Shown here piece by piece: positions 1 to 12,356 of a DNA stretch of 64,000 bases. Source of the DNA: Physcia stellaris (lineage: Eukaryota; Ascomycota; Lecanoromycetes; Caliciales; Physciaceae). How positions within the stretch are numbered: the stretch's first letter is position 1; each line of letters opens with the position of its first letter. The notes under the pieces were generated by a model. The model worked only from the letters and a program-made list of their open reading frames with translations, had not been told where the DNA came from and did not search any database. The DNA is taken from positions 806,001-870,000 of the forward strand of contig JABSSW010000008.1 of assembly GCA_018902385.1 (NCBI GenBank), read 5' to 3'. A program made the translations under genes and the position numbers.

Positions 1-427
1 CGTGTCGGTCGACTTGCTCGGACTGGATGGACGTCTTGTAGATCTCATGAAAGCAAAGATGCCACGACGGACTCCTTGTCTGATCAAATTACATATCATT
101 TCCCATCACGACATTTAGCGTGAAGTGACAAGTGGACGTTCCTCTACAAATTGGAGGGTATTAGCATTCATGTATGTTGCCTCGCAAGGCAATTTTAAGG
201 CTCCTGGTCCCACACCCCTACCTACATTACATACACGACGGAACCCTTCCAAAACTACAACAACAGCCTTTGACTGAGCAGGCTTCGCCTTCCGAGAGAT
301 TGTGCGGACTGCATGGACTGATTGCCTGACGTGATTTCCTGTCAGACGTCACATTTTGCATTGCTGACACGCGCTCGTCAAGGCTCCGAGCCCGTTTGAC
401 GCATCTATCACCGGGCCTTACTTCCCT
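1..427. other. Upstream region of the UBP12-like gene
   Basis: I see no convincing gene here. The stretch probably holds the promoter and 5' leader of the ubiquitin protease that follows, and possibly a short first coding exon, because the open frame that begins near 428 has no early ATG. Confidence 0.4.
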
Positions 428-3400
428 TTGGGGAGTGAGGCATTCACCGTCACGACGTCTTCCCACAAGAAACGTAGGCTTTCACCTCCCGAAGATCAAG
501 AATTGGAGAATTCTTTGCTAGATCCAAGCACCAATGACTTGGCATTAACAAACCAACAAAAGCTACCGTTGTCTTCTGCACCGCTTTCTTCTCTTCCTGA
601 TCAATCCTCAACCATCTCTTCCACACCCAGATTCATTCCTCCGCATCTAGTTGCAGAAGGTGCCAGACAGGGTCGTTCACCAACGCCAGAGTTGCCCACT
701 GGAGCAAGCTCGCCCTCTGCCGCCTACGCTGGCTTGACACTGGAAACCGAAGCGGGTGGGGATATCTCTGGTGCTGAAGGCCGAAGCTTTGCTTGTCGAA
801 GAGGTTCAGTGCCAAATAAAGAGAAGAACCTCAGGCCTGCTTTATCGGATCGGTCTTCTTCTCCAGCTACTAAAAGGCCCGCTGCTGACATGGAGGAGGG
901 CAACATGGACGGCACAACAGATCCACGTGAATCGGTAAAGGAAGCCATGCCACGCCGCAAGTCTCAAACCCAGAACAGCCGGCATAGGCGAGAGGTCTCG
1001 GTGGACATGCTCAACAACGAATCCGAATCCTCCCCGACCAGATTCCTCTTCCCACCGTCCCGGAGGCAAGTAGCACATCGCTCCTTGGTGGAGCGTACCA
1101 ATCTCCAGGAACGTCATCATCAGGAGCGAGCTCGAAAGAGCAGGATAATACAAGTTTGTCCCCAGCTTCAACTACTACAAGTCGCCAAATGCCATCAATC
1201 GACGAACAGATCTCAAAGATTCTACCCATGGTCGAGGCTCCACTCGTGGAAGGCCAGAAAGGCTATGCTGTATCGAACAAGTGGCTTCAAGGTGTACTTT
1301 CAAAAAGCTCAAAACCGGAGGAAGCTAGAAAATACCCTAAAGAAGCAGTTGAGAGACCTATTGGACCCGTGGACAATGCTGGCCTGAATGTGGTTCTGGA
1401 TCCTACACTGAGTGGTCTCCAGGATGAGAAGGGTGACCCGTTCATCCCTTTGATAAAAGGTACTTCACTCGACGATATCACCATCTTCCCACAAGAGGCC
1501 TGGGATTCAATCATCAAATGGTACGGCCTTACCCCAGGCTCAGCGATCATCACCCGATACTGCCACAACACGAGCAACAACGCGGATTACGAGAATCTGC
1601 AATTCGAATTGTATCCGCCTATCTTCACCATCCTGAAACTACCCGAACAAAGTGGGGGCCCCACTCCATCACTTCTAGCAGATAAAAATTCTCGACCTGT
1701 GAAGATACTGGCGAGCAGGCACGAAGTCATACAGAAATTCCTTAGGCGAGCCAAACAGCTGGCGAACATCGACCTGAAGGTCAAGGTCCGGGTTTGGAAA
1801 CTGAGTGGGAGTGTGGAGAACACTGCTAAGGATGGCATTATAACCCCAGTTGATTCTCGGGATACGTCTCCCTCACCAGGGATACTTCCAGTGGTCGATC
1901 CTGGCCAGAGTCTTGTTCTTGAGAATGAAACGTTCACCAATCTTGAGCGCAGTGGTCGAAGGGAGATGCTAGACGTCAAGGATGAAACTGCCAATGAGAA
2001 ATACAACGGCCGTTCGACATTGAGCCTCGTCGGACTCCTCAAAGACGAAGTACTGGTTCTTGAAGAGCAAGTAGGAGGGCCCGCTGGTGGCGAGTGGAGG
2101 TCTGATCTAGTCCAGCACAAAGCTAATGAAATACCCGTGAGTGTCAGCAGTGGTGGCGATACTATTGTCAAAGGCAACTTGAAGCCTAAAATTAGCACAG
2201 CCAGCGGACGAACAAGTCCGGCACCTTCTACCGGTATAATGACTCGTGGCCGTGCTCAGAAAAATGGGAAGACACGAGGGACTGTTGGCCTTGGCAACCT
2301 AGGAAACACCTGTTATATGAACTCCGCCTTACAGTGCCTTCGCAGTATTCCCGAGCTGGCGCCGTATTTCCTGAGTACGTACAAAGTCGGAATATTATCG
2401 GGTAATGCCTGCTGCTAACACATCGCAGGCGGTAAATACAAGAAAGAGCTGAATATGGAGAATCCCCTGGGATACAAGGGCACGGTGGCAAAAGCGTACG
2501 CAACTCTTCTGGGCGAAATCTACGGCGACTCGAACAAGAGTACGTTCAGTCCTCATAGCTTTAAGAATGTCGTCAGTCGCAATGCACCAACGTTTTCGGG
2601 ATATGGCCAGCAAGATTCGCAAGAATTCCTAGGATGGCTTCTTAGTGCTCTAGATGAGGACCTAAACCGGATTTTGAAGAAGCCGTACATCGAGAAACCT
2701 GATTCAACAGATGAGATGATTCACAATCCAGTGGCTCTGCGGAACATGGCGGACAAATGCTGGGATATTTACAAAGCCCGAAATGACTCTGTCATTACCG
2801 AACTTTTTGCTGGCATGTACAAATCAACGGTTGCATGCCCTGAGTGTCCCAAGATAAGTATCATATTTGATCCGTTCACCACCTTTACACTGCAGCTGCC
2901 GATTGAGAGTCCTTGGTATCACGATATCTACTTCTTTCCACTATATTCGGCGCCTGTTCTAGTCAAGGTCGACGTCGACAAAAGTGCCAGCATGATGGCA
3001 GTTAGAGAGTTCCTCGGAAAGAGATTCGATATCGATCCAAGGAAAATGATAGTATTCGAAATCTACAGGCATAGGTTGTTTAAAGCATTCGATGACTCTA
3101 CCTCCATTGCCGAAGAACGTCCTGCAGAAAACGATGCCATCGCTGTCTACGAGCTCAGCGACGTACCCACTAACTGGCCAGCCCCTACGAGGAAGATACA
3201 AAAGAAAGCTATTTCGTTCCACAAATTTCATCGCGAGGAGGAAGTTTCTCTGGATGATGATCCCTCAATATCGCAGAAGATGCTCGTCGCCGTTTATCAC
3301 CGAAAATCAAAGCCGAGTGGATCAAGATCTGATTTAAAAGAAGTCTTTGGTGTCCCTTCGTTCATCATGCTTAACCCAGAGGAAGCAAGTGACTATGACA

Positions 3401-5522
3401 CGATTCTGCGTAAGGTCCTCGTCAATGTGCAGTCTATGACCACCATGAATATTTTGGGAGTAGAGGAAGATCCTGACACCGAAGATTCCGACACGGTCCT
3501 TATGAGTAAAGAAGAAGTCAACAATTCCGATTCGAAGGTGAAGACTCAGTCTGTCGATAGTGAGGACGGCCTCGTTGACGTCTCGATGCGTGATGAGGGT
3601 GACACTCAAGGGGACAATACAGTGGCCTCAGGTGCGCAGCACCGCAAAGGAAAAGTGCATCCTTCAATACTCAGTCCAGGTAACCCCATCAATCCTCAGC
3701 TGCGAAATTTATTCGACCTGCAAGTTTTTTCAGCAGGCGCTGGTCAAACAATACCAGCCGGCTTCAATATTCTTAATGATGAGGCCACAACTTATCCGAG
3801 CATGGCCGACCGAATACCCAAGCGCAAATTAAGTATGAGAGACAAAACGTCGAGGCGTGTAGCACGACTGGGTAGTGCAAGTTCCAGCGAAGACGATGCA
3901 GTGGTTTCGGCTGTTCCTCGCCCAACCAATGGCTCAGGTAGCGGCTCAGACAGCGATTTACCAGCAGTCGAAGCACTCACGCAACCCGACCGTTCAAACC
4001 AGAGTAGGTCCAGTACTAAGACGCATTTGAAGAAGAGGAGGCTAATCACCTACTCTCGTAAAGGCAAGCGTTCTAATACCGACGAAATAAACCAAACATC
4101 AGCAACTGATGGCCCGTTGATAAGGCCTGGCGAAGCTATTCTTCTCGACTGGACTCCCGAAGCTTGTGACAGCTTGTTCGGCGGCTTGTCCAACAGCGAT
4201 GATGACCTTCGGGGTGTAGAGACACATGATCAGCTATATGCCGAGGACGATCCTGCGTTGCAAGAGAGGAAAAAGAAACGCGAAAAACGAAGGAAGAGTG
4301 GCATCACTCTAGATGACTGCCTCGACGAATTCGCAAAACCCGAAACCCTATCAGAAAACGATGCTTGGTTTTGTCCCCAATGCAAGAAGCATCGTCGGGC
4401 AACGAAGACCTTCGAGCTTTGGAAGTGCCCCGATATTCTGGTGGTTCATCTCAAACGCTTCAGTAGTAGCTCAGGTCGATTTCAAAGGGATAAACTGGAC
4501 ATATTTGTGGATTTTCCAGTCGAAGGCTTGGACCTTACTTCGAGAATAGCTTTGCATGAAGATAACAAGAGCGCCATCTACGATTTATTTGCGGTCGACA
4601 ACCATTACGGCTCCCTAGGTGGTGGGCATTACACGGCGTACGCGAAGAACTCTGACAATGGGCTTTGGTATGATTACAATGGTAAGTCATAGTTAAGCCT
4701 ACATCCTTAGAACCATCACTTATGAAAGCAGACAGCACGGTCCGCCGGGTTGAGCCTCGTCAAGTTGTGAATTCTTCAGCGTACCTTCTCTTTTATCGCC
4801 GTCGCTCGGACAGGTGCTTAGGCGGGCCTTTCTTCGAATCATTGTCAAGCGAAGAATCTGCAGGCTCTCAACCAGGCTCTCGTACGGCATCGCCGTCGGG
4901 GGAAGGCCAGCGACTCGACGACTCCTCCCGCAATGGATCGTCGAGCGCTTTTCCCGGAGCAGAAGCAGTTCACCAAGCGGGAGGTGGTGGAATAACCGGA
5001 ATCGCTCAGAGGACGGGAGTGGATGATGAATTACCTGCGTATGGCCCTCTCAACGAGCCCATATCCGGTCTAGAGCCCTTGGAAATCGAAGAGGACGAAG
5101 GCATCGGCATGGGAGAGACTGCGGGTTTCCCCGCCCCTACGATCTCTAATGAGCCCAATTGGTCGTTCGACAATGTTTCAGGTAGTTCTAGATGGGACGA
5201 CAACCCACCACCTTCATACGAAATGTATGATGTCGGTGATGGGTCCAAGGATGTGTGGGGAGATGTAGAACGGCGGCGGAATTCAAACGACAGCACAGCG
5301 GTGACCGTGTCCCCGTTGTCTAGCAGGGGCCACGATGAGGAATTGGATCTTCCGATCCATTTCATCGACGCCTCGGATCCTTTCAGTCACACCGATGGTT
5401 CCGCGGGAGCTGCCGGCGTCCGAGGGCAGGATAACACCCCTGTTGATGAAATAGACACCGAACCAATGCTGGAAGATACCGAGAGGAAGCACGATCAAGA
5501 CGGCGATACCAAAATGGACTAA
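428..5522 (+). CDS. UBP12: Ubiquitin carboxyl-terminal hydrolase, UBP12/USP15 type
   Basis: A cysteine protease of the USP (C19) family that removes ubiquitin from proteins. Order seen: a disordered, Ser/Pro-rich N-terminus; a DUSP-like domain (about 1200-1780, GQKGYAVSNKWL); the Cys box GNLGNTCYMNSALQCL with the catalytic Cys codon at 2311; zinc-type CxxC pairs (CPECPK near 2840, CPQCKKH near 4375); a long acidic insert as in USP4/15; and the His box NHYGSLGGGHYTAYAKN near 4600. An acidic tail runs to the stop at 5520-5522. Clear introns: 2375-2428 (branch GCTAAC) and 4682-4731. A probable 47-bp intron at 995-1041 joins the N-terminal frame to the DUSP frame in phase 0. The real start is unresolved: the open frame runs back to about 368 without an early ATG, so a short upstream exon is likely. 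Family assignment is firm; the 5' end is not. Confidence 0.9.
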
Positions 5523-5906
5523 ACGAGATCAGCATGCGAGTACTGTTTTGAAGCCGGTTCCCTCAGGGAGCCAGAGATGTATACGGTTCTAGAAGAGGAA
5601 AAAGCGCTGTTGGGGGAAATGCATCTTGGTGGGGCCGCATAGAGCAATAGACATCGGCTGAATGAAGGTGTACATAGAGCAAATGGGCAGGAGAATATTT
5701 TTCCCCACCAGACGTTCCCTTTCATTCTTTGGTCTTGTGGCACATATTCTTGTTGGTTGCATTTCTACTTCCCTCGGTAGAGTAAGGGTATTGTTTGAAG
5801 AAACGAGATCAAAGTTTTCTCTGTCGACGAGATTGGTTTGCTACCTCCGAGTTCGTCTTCGAGTGAAGTACTAGCTACATCGACGCTGCTCATTGCGAAC
5901 ATCGCC
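5523..5906. other. Convergent intergenic region
   Basis: Shared 3' region between UBP12 (+) and the LEA2-like gene (-). Nothing recognisable beyond presumed 3' UTRs. Confidence 0.5.
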
Positions 5907-7381
5907 TCACAATATTGAAAGAACAAGGGAGTAAAGGGTTGGGGGGTGGAGGTCTGGCAGCCAAGGCTTAGACACCCATAGCACAGGATATGTGCGATAC
6001 GTGGAGCAAATCATACATGCATACTCATAATAGATAGGTCGACGTTGAGGCCACATGTCCCAACCCCCCATCCTCCATCCCCCTCCCCCTCCCCATCCCC
6101 ATCCTCCATCCTCATCCCCATCACGACCCCCTCCCTCCAAAAAATCAATCCCAGCCTCCTTCAACTTGGCCCCAACATCAAGCACAACCCTCACCGCGCT
6201 CCTCCCCAGCGCCATCTCGAAATACGGGATATGCACCCCATCGTACACGACGCCGGTCGCGACGATGTCGATGGGCAGCTTGCCGTCTCGGTAGTTTTTC
6301 ACCAGTTGCGCCAGGACGAGGGACTGGTTGATTTTGGAGCGGAGGGGGTGGAGAGTTGTGCCGGGCTGTTGAATAGGGGTGGGAATGTTAGTGAGGAAGA
6401 GGGGAGGAAGGGGGAGGGACAGGGGGAGGGACAGGGGGAGTACCTCAATAATTAAATCAGTCATGGTAGTGTTGCCGATCAGTATCTGCGTGCCGCCGAT
6501 GTAATTGTCGAACGTCACGGTCCCCAGCGTTAGCGTCATGGCCGTGGGGTTCGGGATCGAGATCGTGCCGAGCATGTTCGTGCCGTCTGGGTCTGGGAGC
6601 GGTTTGATGCTGAAGTCTGTTACTGCGAAGCCGGTGAGGGCGTTTAGGCCTGGTTTTTTTGGGTGTGAGAACGTTTTTTTATTTGATGATATTTAAGGGA
6701 AGAGGAGAGGAGAGAAAGTGCAATCTGACCTTTCATAGTGACGACTTTATCGAAATCCACCGTCGTGGTCGGAAAGCGCATCTCGTGCAGTTTCGTCCGT
6801 CCCTTGAGGCAGATTTTCACCGAGGCGCTGCCTAGCAATGCGGCGTTGTATTCGTTGAAGGCGGCGAGGTCGGTGATTTGCACGGTTTGGTTCACGCGGA
6901 TGGTGGTGGTCTTGGAGGCGTGGATGGCTGGGAGGGTGATGTATGCGTATGGCACGTCCTTCTCTGATCCGTCGAGGGAGAGGGAAGCGTTGAATGCATC
7001 GAGACGGGGATGGTAGTTGCCGCTGTTGCCCGCTACAGCCGTTTGCTCGAGGTGGAAAGAGTTGGGCGTTGGATCCGAAAGCGTCACCGACTGGATTTGG
7101 AGACGCGAGTCATTGATTCCAGCTTGCGCCATGCGTGGGAAGGCGACATAGACGCTGTGGAATTGTCAGCTTACTAGATGACGTACGAAATTGAAGGCAA
7201 GATTCTAGCTGACTCACAGACATAGGACTATTATGAGAATCGCACAGATGAGAAAGATTAAATAGAGCCACCAGAATCGTTTAAAATACGCCTTCACTTT
7301 CGCGCCGAAGCTGGGCTTCCGCCTTGGGACAAAATCTTCATAAGGGTAGCTTTGTCCCGCTTTCCCTTCGTAATCTAACAT
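5907..7381 (-). CDS. LEA2-like single-pass membrane protein (fungal)
   Basis: Four exons read downward from the ATG at 7381, with introns 7217-7155, 6729-6650 and 6443-6366. The N-terminus is basic and tyrosine-rich (MLDYEGKAGQSYPYEDF), followed by a clear transmembrane helix at about residues 40-57 (WWLYLIFLICAILIIVLC). The rest is extracytoplasmic or lumenal, with LEA2-type beta-sandwich features: IQSVTLSDPTPNSFHL, IPNPTAMTLTLGTVTF and a late repeat around VRVVLDVG. Similar fungal proteins are described as LEA2-domain or DUF3712-like and have no assigned reaction. The C-terminal tail after about 6130 is unusual. It is rich in Gly and Trp because the DNA is a C-rich simple repeat, and the stop at 5907-5909 may not be the true end if a further intron exists. 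Fold assignment fairly sure; function unknown. Confidence 0.75.
6061..6135. repeat. C-rich simple-sequence tract
   Basis: On the + strand this is a run of CCCCCTCC/CCATCC units. On the coding (-) strand it encodes the Gly/Trp/Asp-rich tail of the LEA2-like protein. It is probably prone to length change. Confidence 0.8.
6398..6440. repeat. Short G-rich tandem repeat in an intron
   Basis: Two to three copies of a 12-bp unit GGAGGGACAGGG lie inside the third intron of the LEA2-like gene. They give that intron a strong pyrimidine tract on the transcribed strand. Confidence 0.75.
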
Positions 7382-9090
7382 ATTCGCCGAGTGGGCTGAA
7401 AATGAAAGTCTGACGGTCGTGATGATAAGCTACAGTCCTTGCTAGGCATGGACCGTACAGAATACTGTGGCAGCTCAAAAGCTTTTACGCTGGGCTCTAC
7501 CGAATAAGGGAACGAATTCTACGCGAATCGAGGAGGGAGAGCTGTACTGAAAAAGGTATATCTTACACGCAGCCAAATGTTTTGCCGAAGAGAAAGCTAT
7601 GATAAGAGCTCAGGGGGATAGAACAGGCGGCATAATGGATTATGCTTGGACACAATGAAAAGCGATAAGCAACGACATATCTACAACTGTATTGCAGCCA
7701 AGCACAAGTTCGGGATCAGCGTAAACAGCGAACACCGAGGCACTGTTTTGGCTGCCCTTGCCCGCTTGAGCATCAGGTGCAGATGATGCGTCATAGAATA
7801 CTACTTCGGACATGCTCTACATGTGGTAAAGTAGCAGACTGTTTGTCTCCGACCAGGCCGCACTAGAGAGATATACAATTCGAACGATGCCGGCGAGGTG
7901 AACCGTTTCGAACCTTAGATCAGAGTCTAGAGATGTTGAATTGAGATCATAAGTTTGGAGTAGAGGGACGAAAACAGATGTTCGAGGGGTAAGGTTGATA
8001 ATCTCCGAGACTGCCCTTTAGGTGCAGCAAGCAAGGACCAATGACCTTCAGTATTTCGAAGACAGGAATAAGAGCCTGGGAATTAGTACAGTACGACAAG
8101 GTTAATTGAACAAACAGCATCGGCCTTCAGACGAGTATTGGTGCACTGGATAAAGAGGGACGAGGAGATCTTGAGAGACTACCCAATGGCGTGCTTTGAT
8201 TGGATGGCCTGCTCGAACGCCCACCACGACGGCTGGCGCGTGTAAAAGTACCACATCCACAGGCCTTGTGCTGCTTGATCTGGATAAATTTGTAGAATAG
8301 CCATAGAGAAAGAAACAATCGTCTTGCTGTGTGTGTCTGATCGTATCTGCGAAAGCATATTCGACTTCCGTAACTTCGAAGTCTCCAGCCCAAATCCACG
8401 CACAAGCGGTTACAACTGTAACTGTTCTCATGGACACTGTTCTCGTGCTTGTGGGAGCTGAAGCCAGCGTACGGAGGTAATTAGAAGGCCTACTGGTAAG
8501 AATACCATTCGATTAGGTAGACTCGGCCGCTGTCGTTGATGGCTGGCGTTAAAAGATTCTTTCACATGTCGCAGGGCAGAGATACTTCCACGTCAAAACC
8601 GAGGATAAGGGTATCTTTGTCTCATCAGTGCAGCCTCTTCCAAGACAAGTCGTGGCGGCTACTGGTAGTGACGGTTGATTATTGCTGCTTTCAGAGGTGC
8701 TCCGGATGGTGTCAGTGCTTTTCCCCAGATCAACGTTTCGCAAGCTGCCGAACCCTCGGGCTCACTAGGTATGGAAGGGTTTAGGCTTCCCTAAGCATGG
8801 CCTCTAGCGCGAGGGGACAGGTGGAGAACTGCAAGAAACAGCCCGGAGTTGCATTTTAAGCGCATCGAGGCACGCGAGCGACATCAATGCGCCTAAGGGC
8901 CGTTGCACAGAGGACCGTGTCACATACTCCTTACTGCCGCGGTCCTTTCTTTTCTTTTGACGTACGGGCAACTTTCGAGGATCGAGGATCGAGGAGATGA
9001 GATGGGAAGACAATTCCACATTGGCAATAATTAGCCTCCACCACCCGGGAGCTCATGGCCAATCAATACGAACAACCCCTGAATGGCATC
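7382..9090. other. 1.7-kb intergenic region
   Basis: Divergent space between the LEA2-like gene (-) and the CFEM gene (+). A short open frame on the minus strand around 8100-8440 has no recognisable family and no splice support. No RNA gene or mobile element recognised. Confidence 0.5.
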
Positions 9091-9120
9091 GTCCAATCCA
9101 GCCGTATATATAAGATAATG
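9057..9120 (+). promoter_or_regulatory. Core promoter of the CFEM gene
   Basis: A TATA-like GTATATATAAG (about 9104-9114) lies roughly 150 bp before the start codon, with CCAAT motifs just upstream (about 9059 and 9093). A strong TATA element suits an abundant or inducible cell-surface protein; that link is inference. Confidence 0.55.
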
Positions 9121-9260
9121 TTATCGTCCACCCAGTGTCCCAGAGTTCCAGTATCTCTCTCCTCGAGTATCAACCATCTGGCTCACACGTTCCTTGTTCA
9201 AATTTGACCACATCCGTCCATTCGTTTTCTTGCGACGTCGTCTCGCCTTTCTCTGTCACA

Positions 9261-10000
9261 ATGAAGTCTGTCGCTGCTGTTCTCGCCTTCGGGCTGGTTG
9301 CTGTTGCTCGGGCACAGGAACAATGCGCCGTTGTCGCAGCTAAGGTACCGAAGTGTGCCGTGAGTTCAAAATCCTACCCGCTATCCCTCGAAAATTTAAA
9401 GCTAACAACGATTGCAGGTCACTTGCATCGCTGCTGCTGCTTCCGGAGTCGGTTGCGGAGAGACTGATTTCGCTTGCCAGTGCAGCGCGTCTCAGTCAGC
9501 CGCCATTGCATCCTCTGCCCTTCCCTGCGTGGTATCAGGTTGTGGAGCCGTGACTGGACTTGCCGTTCAATCGAGCGCTGCCGCCGTGTGCCAATGCGCA
9601 GCAACTGTATGTCCTTCAGCAGACTCCTTCCATTGTCCATTATTTAGCAAGTCACAACAGACTGATTCAAGCTCGTCCATAGGCTGCCCCAGCGTCAACT
9701 GCCGCCAGTACCACGGCCGCTGCTGAGGCCACTGAAGCCTCGTCCTCTACCGTGGTAGCTACCTCTATTGTAAGCACTGCGAGCGCCACGTTGACTCCCA
9801 CATCAACGGCCGCACCTTATCCCACAGCTTCCACTACCAGTGCCCCGGTCGGAACTGCATCTGGTGCAGCATCTCCTTCTGGGGCAGGAGCAGGCGGATC
9901 AAGCTCCTCAGTTGCTCCCTTCACTGGCGGCGCTGTTTCTGTTGCTGCATCAGTATCTGCTCTGTTCCTCGGTGTCTTTGCGGCGATTGCGGCGCTATAG
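9261..10000 (+). CDS. CFEM-domain GPI-anchored cell-surface protein
   Basis: Three exons (9261-9359, 9418-9606, 9683-10000) give 201 residues; both introns (9360-9417, 9607-9682) have good GT..AG ends and fall in phase 0. The signal peptide is MKSVAAVLAFGLVAVARA. A cysteine-rich domain at about residues 22-96 has CFEM-type spacing (CIAAAASGVGC, DFACQC, LPCVVSGC, VCQC). A Ser/Thr/Ala-rich stalk of about 80 residues follows, then a hydrophobic C-terminal tail ending in AAIAAL, which is a typical GPI-attachment signal. CFEM proteins bind haem or act as surface and adhesion proteins in fungi. The domain holds ten cysteines rather than the canonical eight; the Asp of DFACQC is at the position used for haem in characterised members. 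Confidence 0.88.
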
Positions 10001-11495
10001 ATACGCGTTGGAGGCTAATATGGACGATCGTTTTATGACTTGTGGCCGTTAGCATGATACACCATACGCAGTGCGTTTATGGTTGTTGGCGCTCCAATGT
10101 TCGGTTCGATGTGGAAAATTTGGCGGACCCTAAAAGGAAAAGCCGTCACAATTCGGGCTTGTAAGTGAGGTGCAAGTCGCGTCCGAGACGATATTGCTAC
10201 TACCTAGAGACTGTATGTTGGACATTCGTGTAAATAGGTCTTGATATTTTTAAGCCTTTAATGGTATCCGGATTTCTACTAATTTCTGTACTTGTGTCCA
10301 AGATGGCAGTATGCTCACATGTCCTGGGTAGGTGACATAGCGGTTGCTCTGGAACAGGCGCCTCGTTTATGCAGCCATGCAAGACGTAATATGTCCAAAG
10401 ATGAACCATGCCATCCATCGCCCGTTCAACCCTAAGCCCGAAACAGGTAGTTGGAAAAAGAGGGAAAGCGTGCTGGACAGTCGAATAAGAGCCTCGGAAA
10501 ATGCCGAGAGTGGTGTTTATATGTCTAGATACATGGTTTGATGTTCAGTGAAGACTTTTAGATTCGCAATGAAGTTTTTTGTCCGTACTGGAGGACCAAA
10601 GACATATAAGAAAGATAGGGAAACAAAAGAGAAGGCCAAAACAGAAAACGAAAAAGAATTGCTCGTTAATCGACATATTTTTACGTTGTATAGGACCTTG
10701 TTCCATCTCCCTAGTTATCTGTTCATATTCTACCCAAGATCTTCCCAAGTGGCATCAAGATTTCACGACATCAGTGTGAGGATTAAAATAGAGATTCATT
10801 GATGGAACGTACGTGTTATTCGATACACGGCGATGGTGGTTGAGTTGATGACACACTAGGTCTTCATTGTTGAGAGATGCATATAGAAAAAGCACTACTA
10901 GCTCGTAGCTCACTGCGTCGACATATTTCGTTAAACTGAGTATTCGGTGATGACTATTGCTGGTGACGCTGCTGGATCTTGGTATGCGCAGCGTGGTATC
11001 AGATGCGCTGTAAAAATGCTTCTGGTTGGCCAGGGAAAGAGCAAAGAATACGATGGCATCTTTCTTTCTTTGAGATTTAAAAGTAACGGGAATGGTTGAT
11101 CGGTTTTACTGAAAAAAGCAGTTTCATTGCAGGAGCGTAACGGATTCGTGAATAGAGACCTCGAAAACGGGGTCTGCAATAGCAAGGAACGAAAAGCTAG
11201 TGCAGCAGTCAAATCTGGCACCTCAATCATCTTCTCGTCAAATGTTATTCCATACCTCCAAGGATTGCAGTTTTGCTCACTTCATCATTTGTGTCCCGCA
11301 ACTGTATACTCTCCTTTGCCAGGGACAGAATTGTATGTCTTGAGGAAGGAAATTCTGTGGGAAATCAGAAATTGTCATTTACCCTATGTGGGAAGCAGAC
11401 TTCACCAACTTACAATTATATTCATTGGTCACTTCAGTATCCATCCGTATACTCGGGAATGCCTCTATCGAGCCTTGAAGTAATCAGATCCTAAG
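10001..11495. other. 1.5-kb intergenic region
   Basis: Rather AT-rich, with several short open frames on both strands but no recognisable protein, RNA gene or repeat. Presumed 3' regions of the CFEM gene and of the F-box-like gene. Confidence 0.5.
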
Positions 11496-12356
11496 CTACT
11501 TCCTATCTATGGCATAGCTTTGAGATTGCGGAGAGACTCGCTCATAGGATTGACGAGCAGTGCAAAGGTCTTGGTACACAAGCCAGTAAGTTGTGCCGTA
11601 GTACATATCTCCGTAGGGAGTCCTTATAGGCCTGATACGAAGGTCGTGCAGGAAATGATCATTGTGGCACTTAGTGAAATGACTCAAATGCCATAATCGC
11701 TCGCAGCAGTCAATCCAGCGACGATGGTAAGCATAGCGTGTCCCATCCCGAGGTAAATAGGTTTTGCGCATCTTGGCAATCATCCTTTTGAGTCGCGCAT
11801 TCGATCTCCCTGCAAGCAATGCGGTCAGCTCACACAGAGGTAGGATGTGCCATCGTGATAATTGGTCCAGTTTGTTTTTCAGATCCCTAGGAAAACTGAA
11901 GGGTTTGTAGGTCGCCGTGCCAACAACTCTCCACATCCAGTAAAATGTTTCTTTTAGCATAGGACGGTCGCTGTCGTGTATTGGATAGGGTATTATCTCC
12001 CCTATCTGATACGGCGTTCTTCCTGTGAACTCACGTAGATATAACTTCCACGCCTCGTTTGCACAGCATGCAGCCTTGACTATGCGATTATGCCGCTGCA
12101 CCGTCATTTCAAATCCAACCAATGGCGCAGGGTGAAGGCTTTTCTCCAGCAAAAGCGCTTGAGGATAGCATTCGATGTCATTAGATAGTACGGCTTCCGA
12201 GATAGAAGCCGTATGTAATTTCCAAACATTATTGAAAACTGGAGCTGTACTGATGAGTGCAGCAAGGTCTGGTACAGAGTTTGTGAACTCAAGCACTAAA
12301 AGTATAAGCTCGTGAGGGAGGTCGAGAACACTGCGAGTATGCGGGAAGGCAGGCAT
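11496..12356 (-). CDS. F-box-like protein
   Basis: Single exon, 286 residues, ATG at 12354-12356. The N-terminus (residues about 8-50, LDLPHELILLVLEFTNSVPDL) has the LP..I/L..I/L pattern of a fungal F-box, followed by the short helical part typical of these proteins. The remainder has several Trp and Tyr residues (LKETFYWMWRVV, YHRRWIDCCERLWHL) and no second domain I recognise. F-box proteins link substrates to SCF ubiquitin ligases through Skp1. Fungal genomes have many lineage-specific F-box proteins of this size without known substrates, and this is probably one of them. Confidence 0.75.
   Translation of the reverse strand: MPAFPHTRSVLDLPHELILLVLEFTNSVPDLAALISTAPVFNNVWKLHTASISEAVLSNDIECYPQALLLEKSLHPAPLVGFEMTVQRHNRIVKAACCANEAWKLYLREFTGRTPYQIGEIIPYPIHDSDRPMLKETFYWMWRVVGTATYKPFSFPRDLKNKLDQLSRWHILPLCELTALLAGRSNARLKRMIAKMRKTYLPRDGTRYAYHRRWIDCCERLWHLSHFTKCHNDHFLHDLRIRPIRTPYGDMYYGTTYWLVYQDLCTARQSYERVSPQSQSYAIDRK

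Noticed and set aside
8102-8437. Minus-strand open frames with Trp/Tyr-rich text
   Set aside because: Short, overlapping in all three frames, no start context, no family and no splice-compatible neighbours.
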